64,000 nucleotides of DNA, taken from NCBI GenBank assembly GCA_038363925.1, contig JAQQWL010000013.1, positions 868,001-932,000 of the forward strand. Reading direction: 5' to 3'. The stretch comes from Apiospora phragmitis (lineage: Eukaryota > Ascomycota > Sordariomycetes > Amphisphaeriales > Apiosporaceae). The notes under the pieces are model-generated. The model saw only the letters and a list, made by a program, of their open reading frames with translations. It was not told the origin of the DNA and searched no databases. The translations under genes were made by a program, and so were the position numbers. Positions 37,715 to 50,303 of the stretch are shown here, in pieces. Every line of letters begins with the position of its first letter. Positions within the stretch are counted from its first letter, which is position 1.

Positions 37715-38443
37715 TGTTATAACCCGACCTAACCATGCGGCCAAGACCCCATCCGCCGGAACGGAACTACCATACCCCGACCAGGCTACGATATTACAGC
37801 TACCGACCGCACTATTAATTATATTAATATAAGCTCCCTTATACTTTAGAAGCGCGTAAACATAATTACGAGGATATCCCAGATAGCGAAAGGATAGACC
37901 CGAACCGGGAAAGCAGCTAGAAAGGAGCTACGGGACGAAGAGCGACTAAACTACCGCTCTAGTAAGTAAGCTAGGAGCGACGGGATCATAACGCCCCTAA
38001 GTAAGCTACTAGAATAAATTACCGTAATCTAAAGGATGGATTATCGTAAGCTAATAACGGGATTATTATAAGTTAAGTAATTTAATTAATTAATAAGGGA
38101 GGAGATTAGATATATAATAACGGATATTTTTTATATATTTTATATAAATATTTTTTATTTTAATATTTAATTTATTAATAAAATAAATAATTTTAATAAA
38201 ATTATTATAAATATTTTTAAATTTATATATTTTAGTTATTATTTATTTTTATAAATTATTACTTATTATATTAATAAAAACGACTTTTATTATATATTCG
38301 GATATTTTTTTATATTATTAATATAAACCTTAATATATCTTACTAGGTTTTTTTTAAAACTTAAATAACGTTCGTTATATTCTAATTATTTTTATTTTTA
38401 CGAGTTATTATTTAAACCTTTAAATAATAATATTATAAGAACC

Positions 38444-41400
38444 ATATTTATATTTAGCCTTAATAATACCGTCCGATAAAAAAAGACTCTTATCGCCACC
38501 TTTAGTACCTCTTAACGGGACCCTGTTATAAACGTTAATAGTAATAATAATAACGACGAGCCTATATAATAAGCATTAGTTAAACGAATTAAAGAATTCG
38601 AATAAAAGAGCGCTAATTATTAGTATTACTACGTTAAGCTCGAAAAGGAGCGTAACGAGCTCCTAGCTAAAGGTACCTTAGGATAGACACCTTATAATAT
38701 TAACGAGCTACGCGAGGAGGTGCGTCTTTTCCGTATAGCTATTAATATTATTTAAACCCTTATCGCGTTAAAAAAGGGTATAAAGATTAATATATTAACC
38801 CTTTTTAACGGAATAAGCGAAAACTTCTAAAGCTTTTTTATTTAAGTTAAGGCTTATTAACGATTTTATAAAAAAACGTTTTAAAACTTTACTTAACGAG
38901 TTATTTACGTTACCTTATTTTTTAAAAGTAAGGTATTCGCTTAGTTCGAACCTTATTTAAACGAACTTGTAAAAAACGATTAATAAGTTAAGCTATATTA
39001 TATAGAGGTATAACGTATTTTCGAAAGTTACGACGGCTTTGAACAAACCTTTAAATTACTTTTTTAAGACCTCGACGAGAAGCGACAGGCGGAAAAGGAA
39101 CTTGAAACCTTTAAGTAAAAAGGATTAGCCACTTTTTATATAACCGAATTCCGGCGTATTATAACTCGACTAAATTATACCGAAATTATAAAAATTATAA
39201 TATATTATTAAGAATTAAAAAACGATATTAAAAACGAATTTAATTAGTTTAACGCCCTTAATAACTTCTTTTTATATATAGAACTTATTATTAAAATTAA
39301 TACCCGTATATACGAGCGACGCTACGAGAAATAAGGCGGACTTTAATAATAAACTAATCGAATTTAAATTAATACGGGGCGATTATATTAATATAATTAT
39401 ATACCGCTTAAGAATATTACGGCGTATAACTATTATAATAAACTTATAAACTTCGACGTTATTAAATATAATAAATAAAATAAGAAGTTACGTAATATTT
39501 ATTATAATTATTAAAAACTAAAATATTATATTCGAAAATATTAAACATTAAAGAAAGACTTTTAATAAGTTTTAAAAAGATAATATATTAATATTATTTA
39601 AATAAAAAATACTTTTATAATAGTTATTAAAAATAATAACGCTATTATTAGATACGGTAGCTTATTTTAAATAGCTTATTATAATAATAGGTATACCTCT
39701 TATTTAATAAATAAAGAAGGTATCGGATAGTTCTTTAAAACCCCGAAAAGCGAGGAGGACTATAGCCAAAACGTTGCGATAATATAAAGGGAGTAACCCC
39801 TTCTTTATAATAAAAATAATAATTTAATAAATAATATTATAAACTAGTTAAAATAATTAATAAACTATAAACGTTTAATAAATATATTAATAAACGAGCT
39901 AATAAACGAGATTATTAAAATTAAAGACTTTAAGACTAACGGGTAGTTAATTATTTTTAATATTTTTTACCTCGATTCGAAATACTTACGTTAAATACTT
40001 ATTACGGCCGGTTTTAATTAAAGAATTTATAATAATTATATAATAAAGAATAACTTATAAATCTTTTTTATTTATAAAAAATATTTTACGCTCTTATAAA
40101 TCTCGTATATATATAACGTTTATATAAAACACCTCGCGGAAAAGCTCGAATACGAATAATTTCCCCGAAAGATTAGTAAGTGACCTATTATATAACCATA
40201 CCCGGATTATATTATCGAAAAAATCTGAACGTCGATTTTAAACGGACGACGCGCGTACTTATTAATATAGAAAAATTTACAGTAATTATGATAATATTAT
40301 TTAAAAGGACGAGATTAAAAAAAGTATTTCGAAAACTAATACTTTAAATACGTTTAAAAAAAATCGCGAACTTATAAACGTTTAAAAAAAACGTTTAATA
40401 CTTTTAAAACGTATAAATATATACTTAATAAAAAGACCCTTTTATTATATTAAAGAATTTATAAAGCGTTTATAAATTACTGCGAACTTAATAAATTTTT
40501 AAATTATTAAAAAAACCCGAACTTTAAATATTAAGAATAGTACTTTATACGGGGAAGAGTATAGAAACACCCCTATTAATATATTAAAAAGCGCCTTATA
40601 GGGAACGGAGAGAATAACGGCGATAATACGAGGATCGATCGTAAGATATCGTTAATAATTTATAAACGTAGCGTTTAAAAAATAAACGCTACTTATTATA
40701 AAAGGACGATAATAAGCGGATTAAAATAGGTCCTTATATTAAATAATAGATAATCGAGCTATTTATAAATATATTATATTGATATTAGGCGTAAAAAGAG
40801 TTTATATTAGAGCGTTACTTAATAGCGGAACGTAAAGAAACTATATTTTATTACAAATCGTTAATTGCTTTAAATTCGAATAATAAGAGAAAAACGCCCT
40901 ATACCGATTTAAAACCGTTAATAAAAGATTTATAACTTATAATAATAAAGAATTATAGAAGGAAATCGCGAACCTTTTAATCGATATCGAAGGACGTTAT
41001 AAACGAATTACGTATAATATTATAGACGTGGCAGGATACGATATAATTTTAAAGATATCTTAATTACGGGTAAATAATTTTAAAATTAATTAAAAAATAG
41101 GCTAACTTTAATAAGATATATTAAAAAAAGGTTTAATTAATAGGTAGCGGTTTAAAAAGCGACCTTTTAATAAACTTAAAATCTTTAAAGTATATATTAT
41201 TATTAAAGAGCCTAAGCCGAACGTTATAATAATTATATTAAAAGAGTACCGGTAATTCGAAGCATTTTTTAATGGAAAACTAGAAATAGGCTTACCGCCT
41301 TATATACGGTGAGATTATGAGATACCCTTTAAAGATAGGAAGGAACCCTTATTTATATTTATATATAAATTTAACTAGGAGTACAAATAAGCCTTAAAGG

Positions 41401-44090
41401 AGTATATTACGGAAAACCTCGAGAAAAGAGTTATTTAACTATTTATATTATTAGTAGGCTTCTTTATCCTCTTCGTTCTAAAAAAGAGTAAGGACGGAAA
41501 ACTTAAATGGCGTATGTGTATCGATTATTAGAAGCTTAACGAAATCATTATTAAAAACCGGTACCTTTTATTTTTAATTGGCGATTTATAGGATAAATTA
41601 TTGTATGTTAAAATCTTTATAATATTCGACCTTTTTAATGTATATAACTTAATCCGAATTAAAAAAGGAGAAAAGTAGAAGACCGCGTTCCGAACTAAGT
41701 ACGGCTATTTCGAATATTAAGCTATATCGTTTGGCTTGATTAACGTATTAATTAATTTTTAGTCTATAATTAACCACGTTTTATGAGAATATTTTAATAA
41801 GTTTATTATAATATATTTTAACGATATCCTTATTTACTCCGAGAATAACGAGTAGTATTAAGAGTACGTAAAGTTAATATTTTAGAAGCTGCAGGACGCC
41901 AACTTATTGGTTAATTTAGAAAAGAGCGAATTCTATTAACGATCCGTTACTTTTATAAAATACGTGATATTCCCGGGTAAAATCCGAATAAAACTTTTAA
42001 AAATTTTAATAATTAACGAATAGTTTACGTTTATAAACGTTATAAAAGTTAGATCCTTTTTAAGATTAATTAATTATTACCGGATTTTCGTCCCTAAATT
42101 TAATAGAATAGCGATATTTTTAACGAACTTAATAAAGAAGGACGAACTATTTTAATAAACGGAAAAAGAAAATAAGGCTTTTTACGATATTAAAGAAAGA
42201 ATTTTTAACGAACTAGTACTTCGCGTAGCAAACCCGTCCAAACTTTTTAAGGTCGAAACCGACGTATCAAACTATACGATCGGAGGATAGTTAAATTAAC
42301 GAGATAATAACGGAAAGTCGCACCCCGTCGCATTTTTTTTCGAAAAAGCTTAACGGATTAGAGCTTAATTATTAAATCTATAATAAAGAGTTAATAACTA
42401 TTATTAAAGCTTGCGAAAAATAGAGATATTATTTTAACGGAATAATAAAACTAATTAAAATCTATACCGATGATAAAAACCTTACGACGTTTATTATTAT
42501 TAAAGAGCTAAATAAACGATAAGTATGATAGTTTAAATTCTTTTTAAAATTTAACTTTATTATTATTTACCGGAAGGGTAGCGAGAACGGTTACGCCGAC
42601 GCGTTAAGCCGACAACCGGATTATTAAAAGGAGGTTCCGCCTAAGACGCGAACGATCCTTACTTATAATTAAAACGGTAACCTCGCACCTTTAAAATAAT
42701 TAAACGCTACGAACTATGTTTAGTATAACAACGAATAGGTCACTAAGTTCTAACAACTTAGCTAAGACTTTAACCTTATAAATTATTTTAAAAACCACTT
42801 TAAAAACTATAACGGTTTCGCTTTTTATTGAGATAAGATCTATATCCTTAAGTAATACCGCGAAGATTTTATTCGAGAATTCTACGAGCACCTTATACAT
42901 GGATACTAAGAAATATTTAAAACCTAGAAAAGGATTATTAAATAATTCGACTATAAAAACCTTAAGCTAATCGTGGCTAAAATAATTAATAAGTGCGACT
43001 TCTATAGCAAAGCTAAGGCCGCTAAGTACCGATTATACGGAGAATTACAGCCGATCCTACCGCTAGATAAAGTATAGAAAACTATTACACTTAATTTCGT
43101 TATTAAGCTATCCCTATTAAAAAAACCCCTAATTAAAACCGATTATAATAACATTTTAATAATTACGGATAAATTTATAAAATATACCTACTTCTTACCG
43201 TATAAAGAATTAAGCGATATTAATAACCTAATATACACGTTCCTTTAAATAATCGTTAATTAGTACGGGTTACCCGAAATAATTATTTCTAATAAAAACA
43301 AGCTATTTACCGCCAAGTTTTAAAGATCCCTAATAACATAACTCGGCGTTAAATATAAATTATTTATAATTTACTACCCTTAAACGAATAAATAAACCGA
43401 GCGAATAAATTAAACTTTAAAGTAATATTTATATTATTATATTAATTATAAATAAAATAATTAAGTATAATTATTATTAATAATTTAATTTGTTTATAAT
43501 AGCGTAGATAACGAAGCTATATATATATTACTATTTCGAATAAATTACGGATATAATTTAGAAATTATTAAAAAATTTATAAAAAAAGAGTTAGTATTAA
43601 TCGTAACTATTTAAGTCGAGAAATTAAAAGAACTCTAAATTACGTTATAATAAAACCTTACTTTTTTTTAATAACGAATAAAAGGATACGCCGATTAAAT
43701 AAAGTTAAAGGGATTAACTTTTAAAAAGGGAAAAAAAGTTTATTTTTTATAATAAAATATTAAAATAAAACGATTAAGCGATAAATTAGATTTTAAAAAG
43801 ATAAGATTATTTAAAATTATAAAAGTTATTTTAAAAACTAATTACTAATTATTATTATTTAAAATAATACGGATATACTTTATATTTTATATTTTATTAT
43901 TCGAATTAGCGGCTAAAAAAACCTTAATTAATATATAATTAAAAATTGAAATAGATTAATATGAGTATAAAATTAATAAAATTATTAATAAAAAAAAGAT
44001 AAAGCTTTTAATACCTCGTTTAATAAAAAGGTTATTTATTAAAAAATAATATTTAAAAGTTTAAAAAATATTTAGCAAACGCCGCGGAAA
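38444..44090 (+). pseudogene. Gag-pol relic of CV-D
   Basis: Domain order as in CV-C. gag coiled coil near 38590-38690 is well preserved (KLEKERNELLAKGT-like). Protease reads NSGT at 40820-40832. RT catalytic box YLDD reads YFND. The integrase zinc-binding region and core contain long near-open stretches, which is why a 66-codon shadow frame appears on the minus strand at 42700-42900. Chromodomain sequence ends near 44090. RIP stops close the frame throughout. Confidence 0.8.
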
Positions 44091-44103
44091 AACTTTAAAA
44101 GTT

Positions 44104-44500
44104 TAAAAAGGAGCTTCCCCCGCGAGGACCGACGGTTTAAAATCGGGGAAACCTATTAAATTAAAAGATAACTAATTAACGTTTTTAAAAATATTTAAAG
44201 AACGTAGGTTATTAAAGACGAAGTTTTTTTAATTAATAATCGAAAAAGAAATATTATTTTCTTTATTTAGTTTTTATATTCCCTGACGAAACGTTTCCGA
44301 ATGCTTTTTTATTATAACCTTTTTTATACGATAAAAACGGGCTAAATAATTTAAGGCGGTAAATAACTACGTTTATAAAAAGAATAAAATTTCTTTTACG
44401 TCTAACTTTTCCGCCTCTAGCTTTTTTTATTAAGTAGCCAGCTTTATTAAAGCCGACGTAATAAAGGTATTATTATAAGAGCGATTAACCCGAATATATT
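44104..44500 (-). pseudogene. Possible diverged antisense frame in CV-D
   Basis: The segment between the chromodomain and 3' LTR does not resemble that of the other copies. One minus-strand frame of about 110 codons is interrupted only by TAA/TAG (none TGA) and is rich in Lys, Arg and Ile, with RKRFVREYKN in the middle. The shared RGLYSLN core is not found. It may be a diverged or replaced version of the antisense gene, or chance. Confidence 0.25.
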
Positions 44501-44789
44501 CTGAATAACGAAACAACTTCTCGTTTATATAATAAGCTAAGTTCTGACGAAAATAATAAGTATAGGGTATACTAATTAAGTTACCCGTGGATTCTATATT
44601 AACGGTAAGAGCTAAACGCGCGATAATTTTTTTAAACCGAGATTTTTTAATACGACTAGTTATAATAAATAGATATTATAATAAAGAATAATAAAAAAAG
44701 GAAACCTATTATAATTTAATAATATGGGTAATTAAGATACTTATAGAATTAATACTTTAAAGATAAAGCAGTTAGAAAAGGGAGGATAA

Positions 44790-45472
44790 TATTATAACCT
44801 GACCTAATTATACGACTAAAACCCTACCCGCCGGAACGGAACTATTATACCCCGACCAGGCTACGACGTTATAACTACCGACCGTACTACTAGCTATATT
44901 AATATAAGCTCCCTTATATTATAGAAGCGCGTAAATATAACTACGAAAATATCTTAAATAACGAAAAAATGGACCCGACCCGGGAAAGCAGCTAGGAAGG
45001 AGCTACGGGATAAAGAGCGACTAAACCACCGCTTTAATAAGTGAGCTAAGAGCGACGGGATTACGACGCCTCTAAGTGAGCTACTAAAATGGATCATCGT
45101 AATTTAAGGGATGGATCACCGTGAGCTAATAACGGGATTACTATAAGCTAAGTAATTTAACTAATTAATAAAAGAGGAGATTAAATATATAATAACGGAT
45201 ATTCTTTATATATTTTATATAAATACCTTTTATTTTAATAATTAATTTAAGTATTAATTTTAATTTATTAATAAGGTAAATAGTTTTAACGAAACTATTA
45301 TAAATACCCCTAAACTTACGCACCTTAATTACTATTCGTTCTTATAAGCTATTACTTATTATATTAATAAAAGCGACTTCTATTACATATTCGGATACTC
45401 TCTCATATTATTAATATAAACCCCAGTACGTCTTACTAAGTTTCTTTTAGAACCCAGATAGCGTTCGTTATA
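44790..45472 (+). repeat. CV-D 3' LTR (683 bp)
   Basis: Preceded by the polypurine run GAAAAGGGAGGATAA. Matches 37715-38379 apart from RIP-type changes and a few indels. Ends GCGTTCGTTATA. Confidence 0.87.
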
Positions 45473-45492
45473 ATAGCGTTCGTTATAAGAGG

Positions 45493-48400
45493 GAACTCGA
45501 AACCTTTAAATAAAAAGGATTAGCCGCTTTTAATACCGCTAAATTCCGACGCATTATAGCTCGATTAAATTATACCGAAGTTATAAAGATTATAATATAT
45601 TATTAAAGACTTAAAGAGAATATTAAAAACGAACTTAGCCGGCTTAATACCTTTAATAATTTTCTTTTATATATAGAGTTTATTATTAAGATTAATACTC
45701 GTATATACGAATAACGCCGCGAGAAGTAAGGCGGATAATAACGGTAAACTAATCGAATCTAAATTAATATAAAACGACCACGTTACTATAATAATATACT
45801 ACTTAAAAATATTATAACGCATAGCTATTATAACGGACTTATAGATCTCGACGTTATTAAATATAATAAATATAATAAAAATAGTATATTATTTATTATA
45901 CTTATTAAAAACGAAGATATTACGCTTAAAAATATCGGGCATAAAAGAAAAACTTTTAAAGAGTTTTAAAAAAACGATATATTAACGCTACTAAAGTAGA
46001 AGACACGCTTATAATAGCTATTAAAAATAATAACGCCACCACGGAACACGGTAACTTATTTTAGATAGCCTGCTACGACGATAGGTACACCTCTTACTTA
46101 GCGGATAAGGAAAGTTTTAAATAGTTCCTTAAAACCTTTAAAAAAAAGGGAAACCATAGCCGAAACGTCGCAATAATACGAAGGGAACAACCCCTTCTAT
46201 ATAACGAAGATAATAATTTAACGAACGATATTATAAGCCGGTTAAAGTAATTAATAAATTACGAGCGTTTAATTAATATATTAATAAATGGGCTAGTAAA
46301 TAAGATTATTAAAATTAAAAATTTAAAGACCGACGGATAATTAATTATCTTTAATATTCTTTACCCCGACTTAAAACACCTACGCTAAATACTTATTACG
46401 GCTAAGTTTAATTAAAAAATCCGTAATAATTACGCGGTAAAAGACGATACCCGAGTTTCCCTCACATACGAAAAACATTTTACGCTTTTATAAATCTTAT
46501 ACGTCCACAACGTTTATACGGAACACCTCGTAAAGAAACTCGAGCATAAATAGTTTTATTAAAAAATTAATAAACAACTTATTATATAATTATACCCTAA
46601 TCATATTATTAAGAGAATCCGGACGTCGGTTTTAAACGAACGACGTGCGTACTTATTAATATAAAAACATTTATAATAACTACGATAATATTATTTAAAA
46701 AAACGAGATTAAAAAGAGTATTTCGAGGATTAATATTTTAAATACTCTTAAAAAAATCGCGAGCTTATAAACGTTTAAAAAAACGCTTAATACTTTTAAA
46801 ATATATAAGTATATATTTAATAAAAAAGAGCATAGAAATACCTCCGCTAACGTACTAAGAAGCGCTTTATAAAAAATAAAGGGAATAATAGCGACGATAT
46901 AATAATCGATTATAAAAGATTATTAATTACTTATAAAAGCAGCGTCCGGGAAATAAATATTATTTATTATAAAAAACGATAATAGGCGGATTAAAACAGG
47001 TCCCTATATTATATTAATAATAAGCGAAAAAAGGTTTATATTAAAGCGTTACTTAATAACGAAGCGTAAAAAAACTATATTTTATTATAAATTATTAATT
47101 ACTTTAAATTCGAATAATAAAAGAAAAACGCCTTATATCGATTTAAACCCGTTAATAGAGGATTTATAACCTATAACGATAAAGAAGTATAGAAAGAAAT
47201 TACGAACCTTTTAATCGATATTAGAAAACGATATAAATAAATTACGTGTAATATTACGGACGTCGCAAGATATAATATAATTTTAAAGATATTTTAATTA
47301 CGGGTAAATAATTTTATAATTAATTAAAAAATAGGCTAATTTTAAAATAATATATTAAAAAGAGGTTTAATTAATAAATAACGGTCTAGGAAATAACTTT
47401 TTAATAAACTTAAAGTTTTTAAAATATACGTTATTATTAAAAAGCTTAAACTAAACGTTATAACGATTATATTAAAAAAGTACCGGTAATTCGAAGCTTT
47501 TGTTAATAAGAAACTAGAAATAAGTTTACCGCTTTATACACTGTAAAATTATAAAATACCTTTTAAAAATAAAAAAGAACCCCTATTTATACTTATATAT
47601 AAACTTAATTAAGAGTATAAATAAGCCTTAAAGGAGTTATATAATCATTTATATTACTAGCAAGCTTCCTCATCCTTTTCGTCCCGAAAAAAAGCAAAAA
47701 TGGGAAACCTAAATAGCGTATATATATCGATTATTAAAAGCTTGACGAAATTATTATTAAAAACCGGTACCCCTTACCCCTAATCGGCGACCTACGAAAT
47801 AAACTATTATATATTAAAAGCTTTATAATATTTAACCTCTTTAATATATATAACCTAATCTAGATTAAGAAAAGAAAAAAGTAAAAAACCGCGTTTTAAA
47901 TTAAGTACGAATATTTTAAATTTAAATTATACTATTTAACTTAATTAATATATTAACTAGCTTTTAAATACTAATTAACCCCTTTTTATATAATCACCTA
48001 GATAAGTTCGTTATAATATATCTCGATAATATCTTTATTTATTTCGAGAATAACGAGTAATATTAAAAATATATAAAATTAATACTTTAAAAGTTATAAA
48101 AAGTTAATCTATTAATTAATTTAAAGAAAAGCGAATTCTATTAACGATTCGTTACCTTCGTAAAATATATGATATCTTTAAGCGAAATTCGAATAGAACC
48201 TTTAAACCTTTTAATAATTAAAGAGTAGCTTACGCTTATAAACGTTATAAAAGTTAGATCCTTTTTAAGATTAGCTAATTATTACTAGATTTATATTCCT
48301 AGGTTTAATAAGATAGCGACACCTTTAATAAACTTAATAAAAAAGGATAAGCTATTCCGATAGACGGAAAAGGCAGCCGAAGCCTTTTATAATATTAAGG

Positions 48401-49605
48401 AGCGAATCCTTAACGAATTAATACTTCGCGTAGCGGACCTTACTAAACTTTTTAAAATTAAAACTAATATATCGAATTAAACGATTAAAGGGTAATTAAA
48501 TTAACGAGATAATAACAGGAAGTCGCACCTTATTATATTCTTTTTAAAAAAGCTTAATATATTAAAACTTAATTATTAAAGTTTATAATAAATAAAGATA
48601 TTATTTTAATAAAATAATACAATTAATAAAGGTTTATATTAATTATAAAAACCTTACGACGTTTATTATTATTAAAAAGCTAAATAAATAATAAATATAA
48701 TAGTTTAAATTTTTAAAATTTAACTTTATTATTATTTATTAAAAAAGTAGCGAGAACGGCAGCGTTAATATATTAAGCCGATAATTAAACTATTAAAAGA
48801 AAGTCTCACTTAAAATATAAATTATTTTAACTTAAATTAAAACGGTCACCTCGTATTATTACGGTAACTAAACGTTACGAATTACGTTTAATATAATAAT
48901 AATTAAGTTATTAAGTTCTAATAATTACGCCGAACCCTTAGTCCCGCCGATTATATTAAGGATTACTTCGAAAACCGAGACGATCTTACCTTTTATCGAA
49001 ATAAGATCTATATTTTTAAATAATATCGTAAAGACTTTATTAAAGAATTTTACGAGTAGTTTATATATAAATATTAAAAAGTATTTAAAACTTAAAAACG
49101 AATTATTAAGTAATTTAATTATAAAAACTTTAAATTAATTATAATTAAGGTAATTAGTAAATATAATTTATATAATAAAGTTAAGGCCGCTCGATATCGA
49201 TTATATAAAGAACTATAACTTATTTTATCGTTAAATAAAATATAAAAAATAATCGTACTTAATTTCGTAATTAAACTACCCCTATTAAAAAAACCTTTAA
49301 TTAAAATTAATTACGATAATATCTTAATAATTACGGATAAACTCACGAAGTATACCTACTTTTTATTATATAAAGAATTTAGCGATATTAATAACCTAGC
49401 TTATATATTCCTTCGAACGATCATTAATTAATACGGGCTACTCGAAACGATTATTTCCGATAGAGACAAGCTGTTTACCGCTAAATTCTAGAAACCACTT
49501 ATGGCATAACTCGGTATCAAGCATAGGTTGTCCACGGCTTACTACTTTTAAACGAATAAATAAACCGAGCGGATAAATTAAACCTTAAAATAATACCTAC
49601 GTTAC
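45493..49605 (+). pseudogene. CV-B gag-pol, middle segment
   Basis: Continues exactly where CV-B gag stopped at 20824, from GAACTCGAAACCTTT. It carries the rest of gag with the CCHC region near 45890-45950, about 125 bp missing near 46812 relative to CV-C, protease near 47050, RT 47640-48290 (YLDN at about 48020), RNase H 48440-48720, and integrase up to the CV-E insertion. Confidence 0.83.
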
Positions 49606-50303
49606 TATTACGACTTGACCTAATTATACGGCCGAGACTTATAAAGCACCGGCCCGGATTTACGACACCTCGACTAGGCTACGACGTTACAACTACCGAC
49701 CGTACTATTAGTTATATTAATATAAACTCGTTTATATTATAAAAGCGCGCGATAACCACGATAATAGAATCCCGAACAGTAGTAGGCTAGGTATAACTTA
49801 AAGAAGTAATAAAGATAACGTTATATAATAGATTATTAGGATTATTAAGGACAGCTAGGTAAGCCTACGATCTAATTAATAACGAGGATTATTAGGATTA
49901 TTAAAATATAAAGGTGAGCTAAGTGATTTAACGGATTAGTAAAGGAGGAGATTAAATATATAATAACGGACGTTCCTTATATATTTTATATAGATCTTTA
50001 TTTTAATAATTAATTTAAATATTAATTTAATTTATTAATAAGGTAAATAGTTATAATAACTTTATTATAAATACCTTTAAGTTTATATATTTTAATTATT
50101 TTTATTTTTACGAGCTATTACTTATTATATCGATAAAAGCGGACTTTCATCGCACGTTTAAATACTTTTTCGTATTATTAATATAAACTTTAGTACGTTT
50201 TATTAAGTTTTTTTTAAAACCCGGATAGCGTTCGTTATATTTTAATTACTCTTATTTTTACGAGTTATTATTTAAACCTTCGAACAATAGTATTATAAGA
50301 ATT

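Larger units (their letters stand above)
37715..45472 (+). mobile_element. Chromovirus CV-D, 7758 bp, full-length, TSD ATAGC
   Basis: LTRs 37715-38379 and 44790-45472, flanked by ATAGC at 37710-37714 and 45473-45477. LTRs start TGTTATAACCCGACC (left) and TATTATAACCTGACC (right) and share GC-rich stretches (GCGCGTAAA, GGAAAGCAGCTAG) absent from CV-C LTRs, so this is a separate subfamily. Internal: gag from 38444 (ATA in place of ATG), protease about 40820, RT with YFND at 41813-41824, RNase H about 42250-42530, integrase about 42900-43650, chromodomain 43920-44090. The 44100-44789 segment differs from the other copies. It is the youngest chromovirus in this branch of the nest. Confidence 0.9.
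20825..45487 (+). mobile_element. Chromovirus CV-C: tandem dimer with three LTRs, TSD AGAGG
   Basis: Order: LTR1 20825-21459, internal 1 to 28284, LTR2 28285-28952, internal 2 to 37056, LTR3 37057-37714 plus 45478-45487. The whole structure is flanked by AGAGG at 20820-20824 and 45488-45492 and interrupts the CV-B gag. LTR2 and LTR3 are both 668 bp after removing CV-D; LTR1 is 635 bp, shorter by one 33-bp repeat unit. Later inserts are a TRIM-like element (25184-25679), a Fot-like element (31823-33661) and CV-D (37715-45472). Confidence 0.88.

Noticed and set aside
42700..42900. Minus-strand ORF of 66 codons, with a relative at 54555-54746
   Set aside because: Both are antisense shadows over the same integrase segment of CV-D and CV-E. 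Their similarity follows from the sense-strand homology, and the other copies do not keep the frame.
20825..45492. CRISPR array or bacterial operon features
   Set aside because: Repeats are LTRs and LTR-internal tandem units without spacer structure, and the organism is a fungus.
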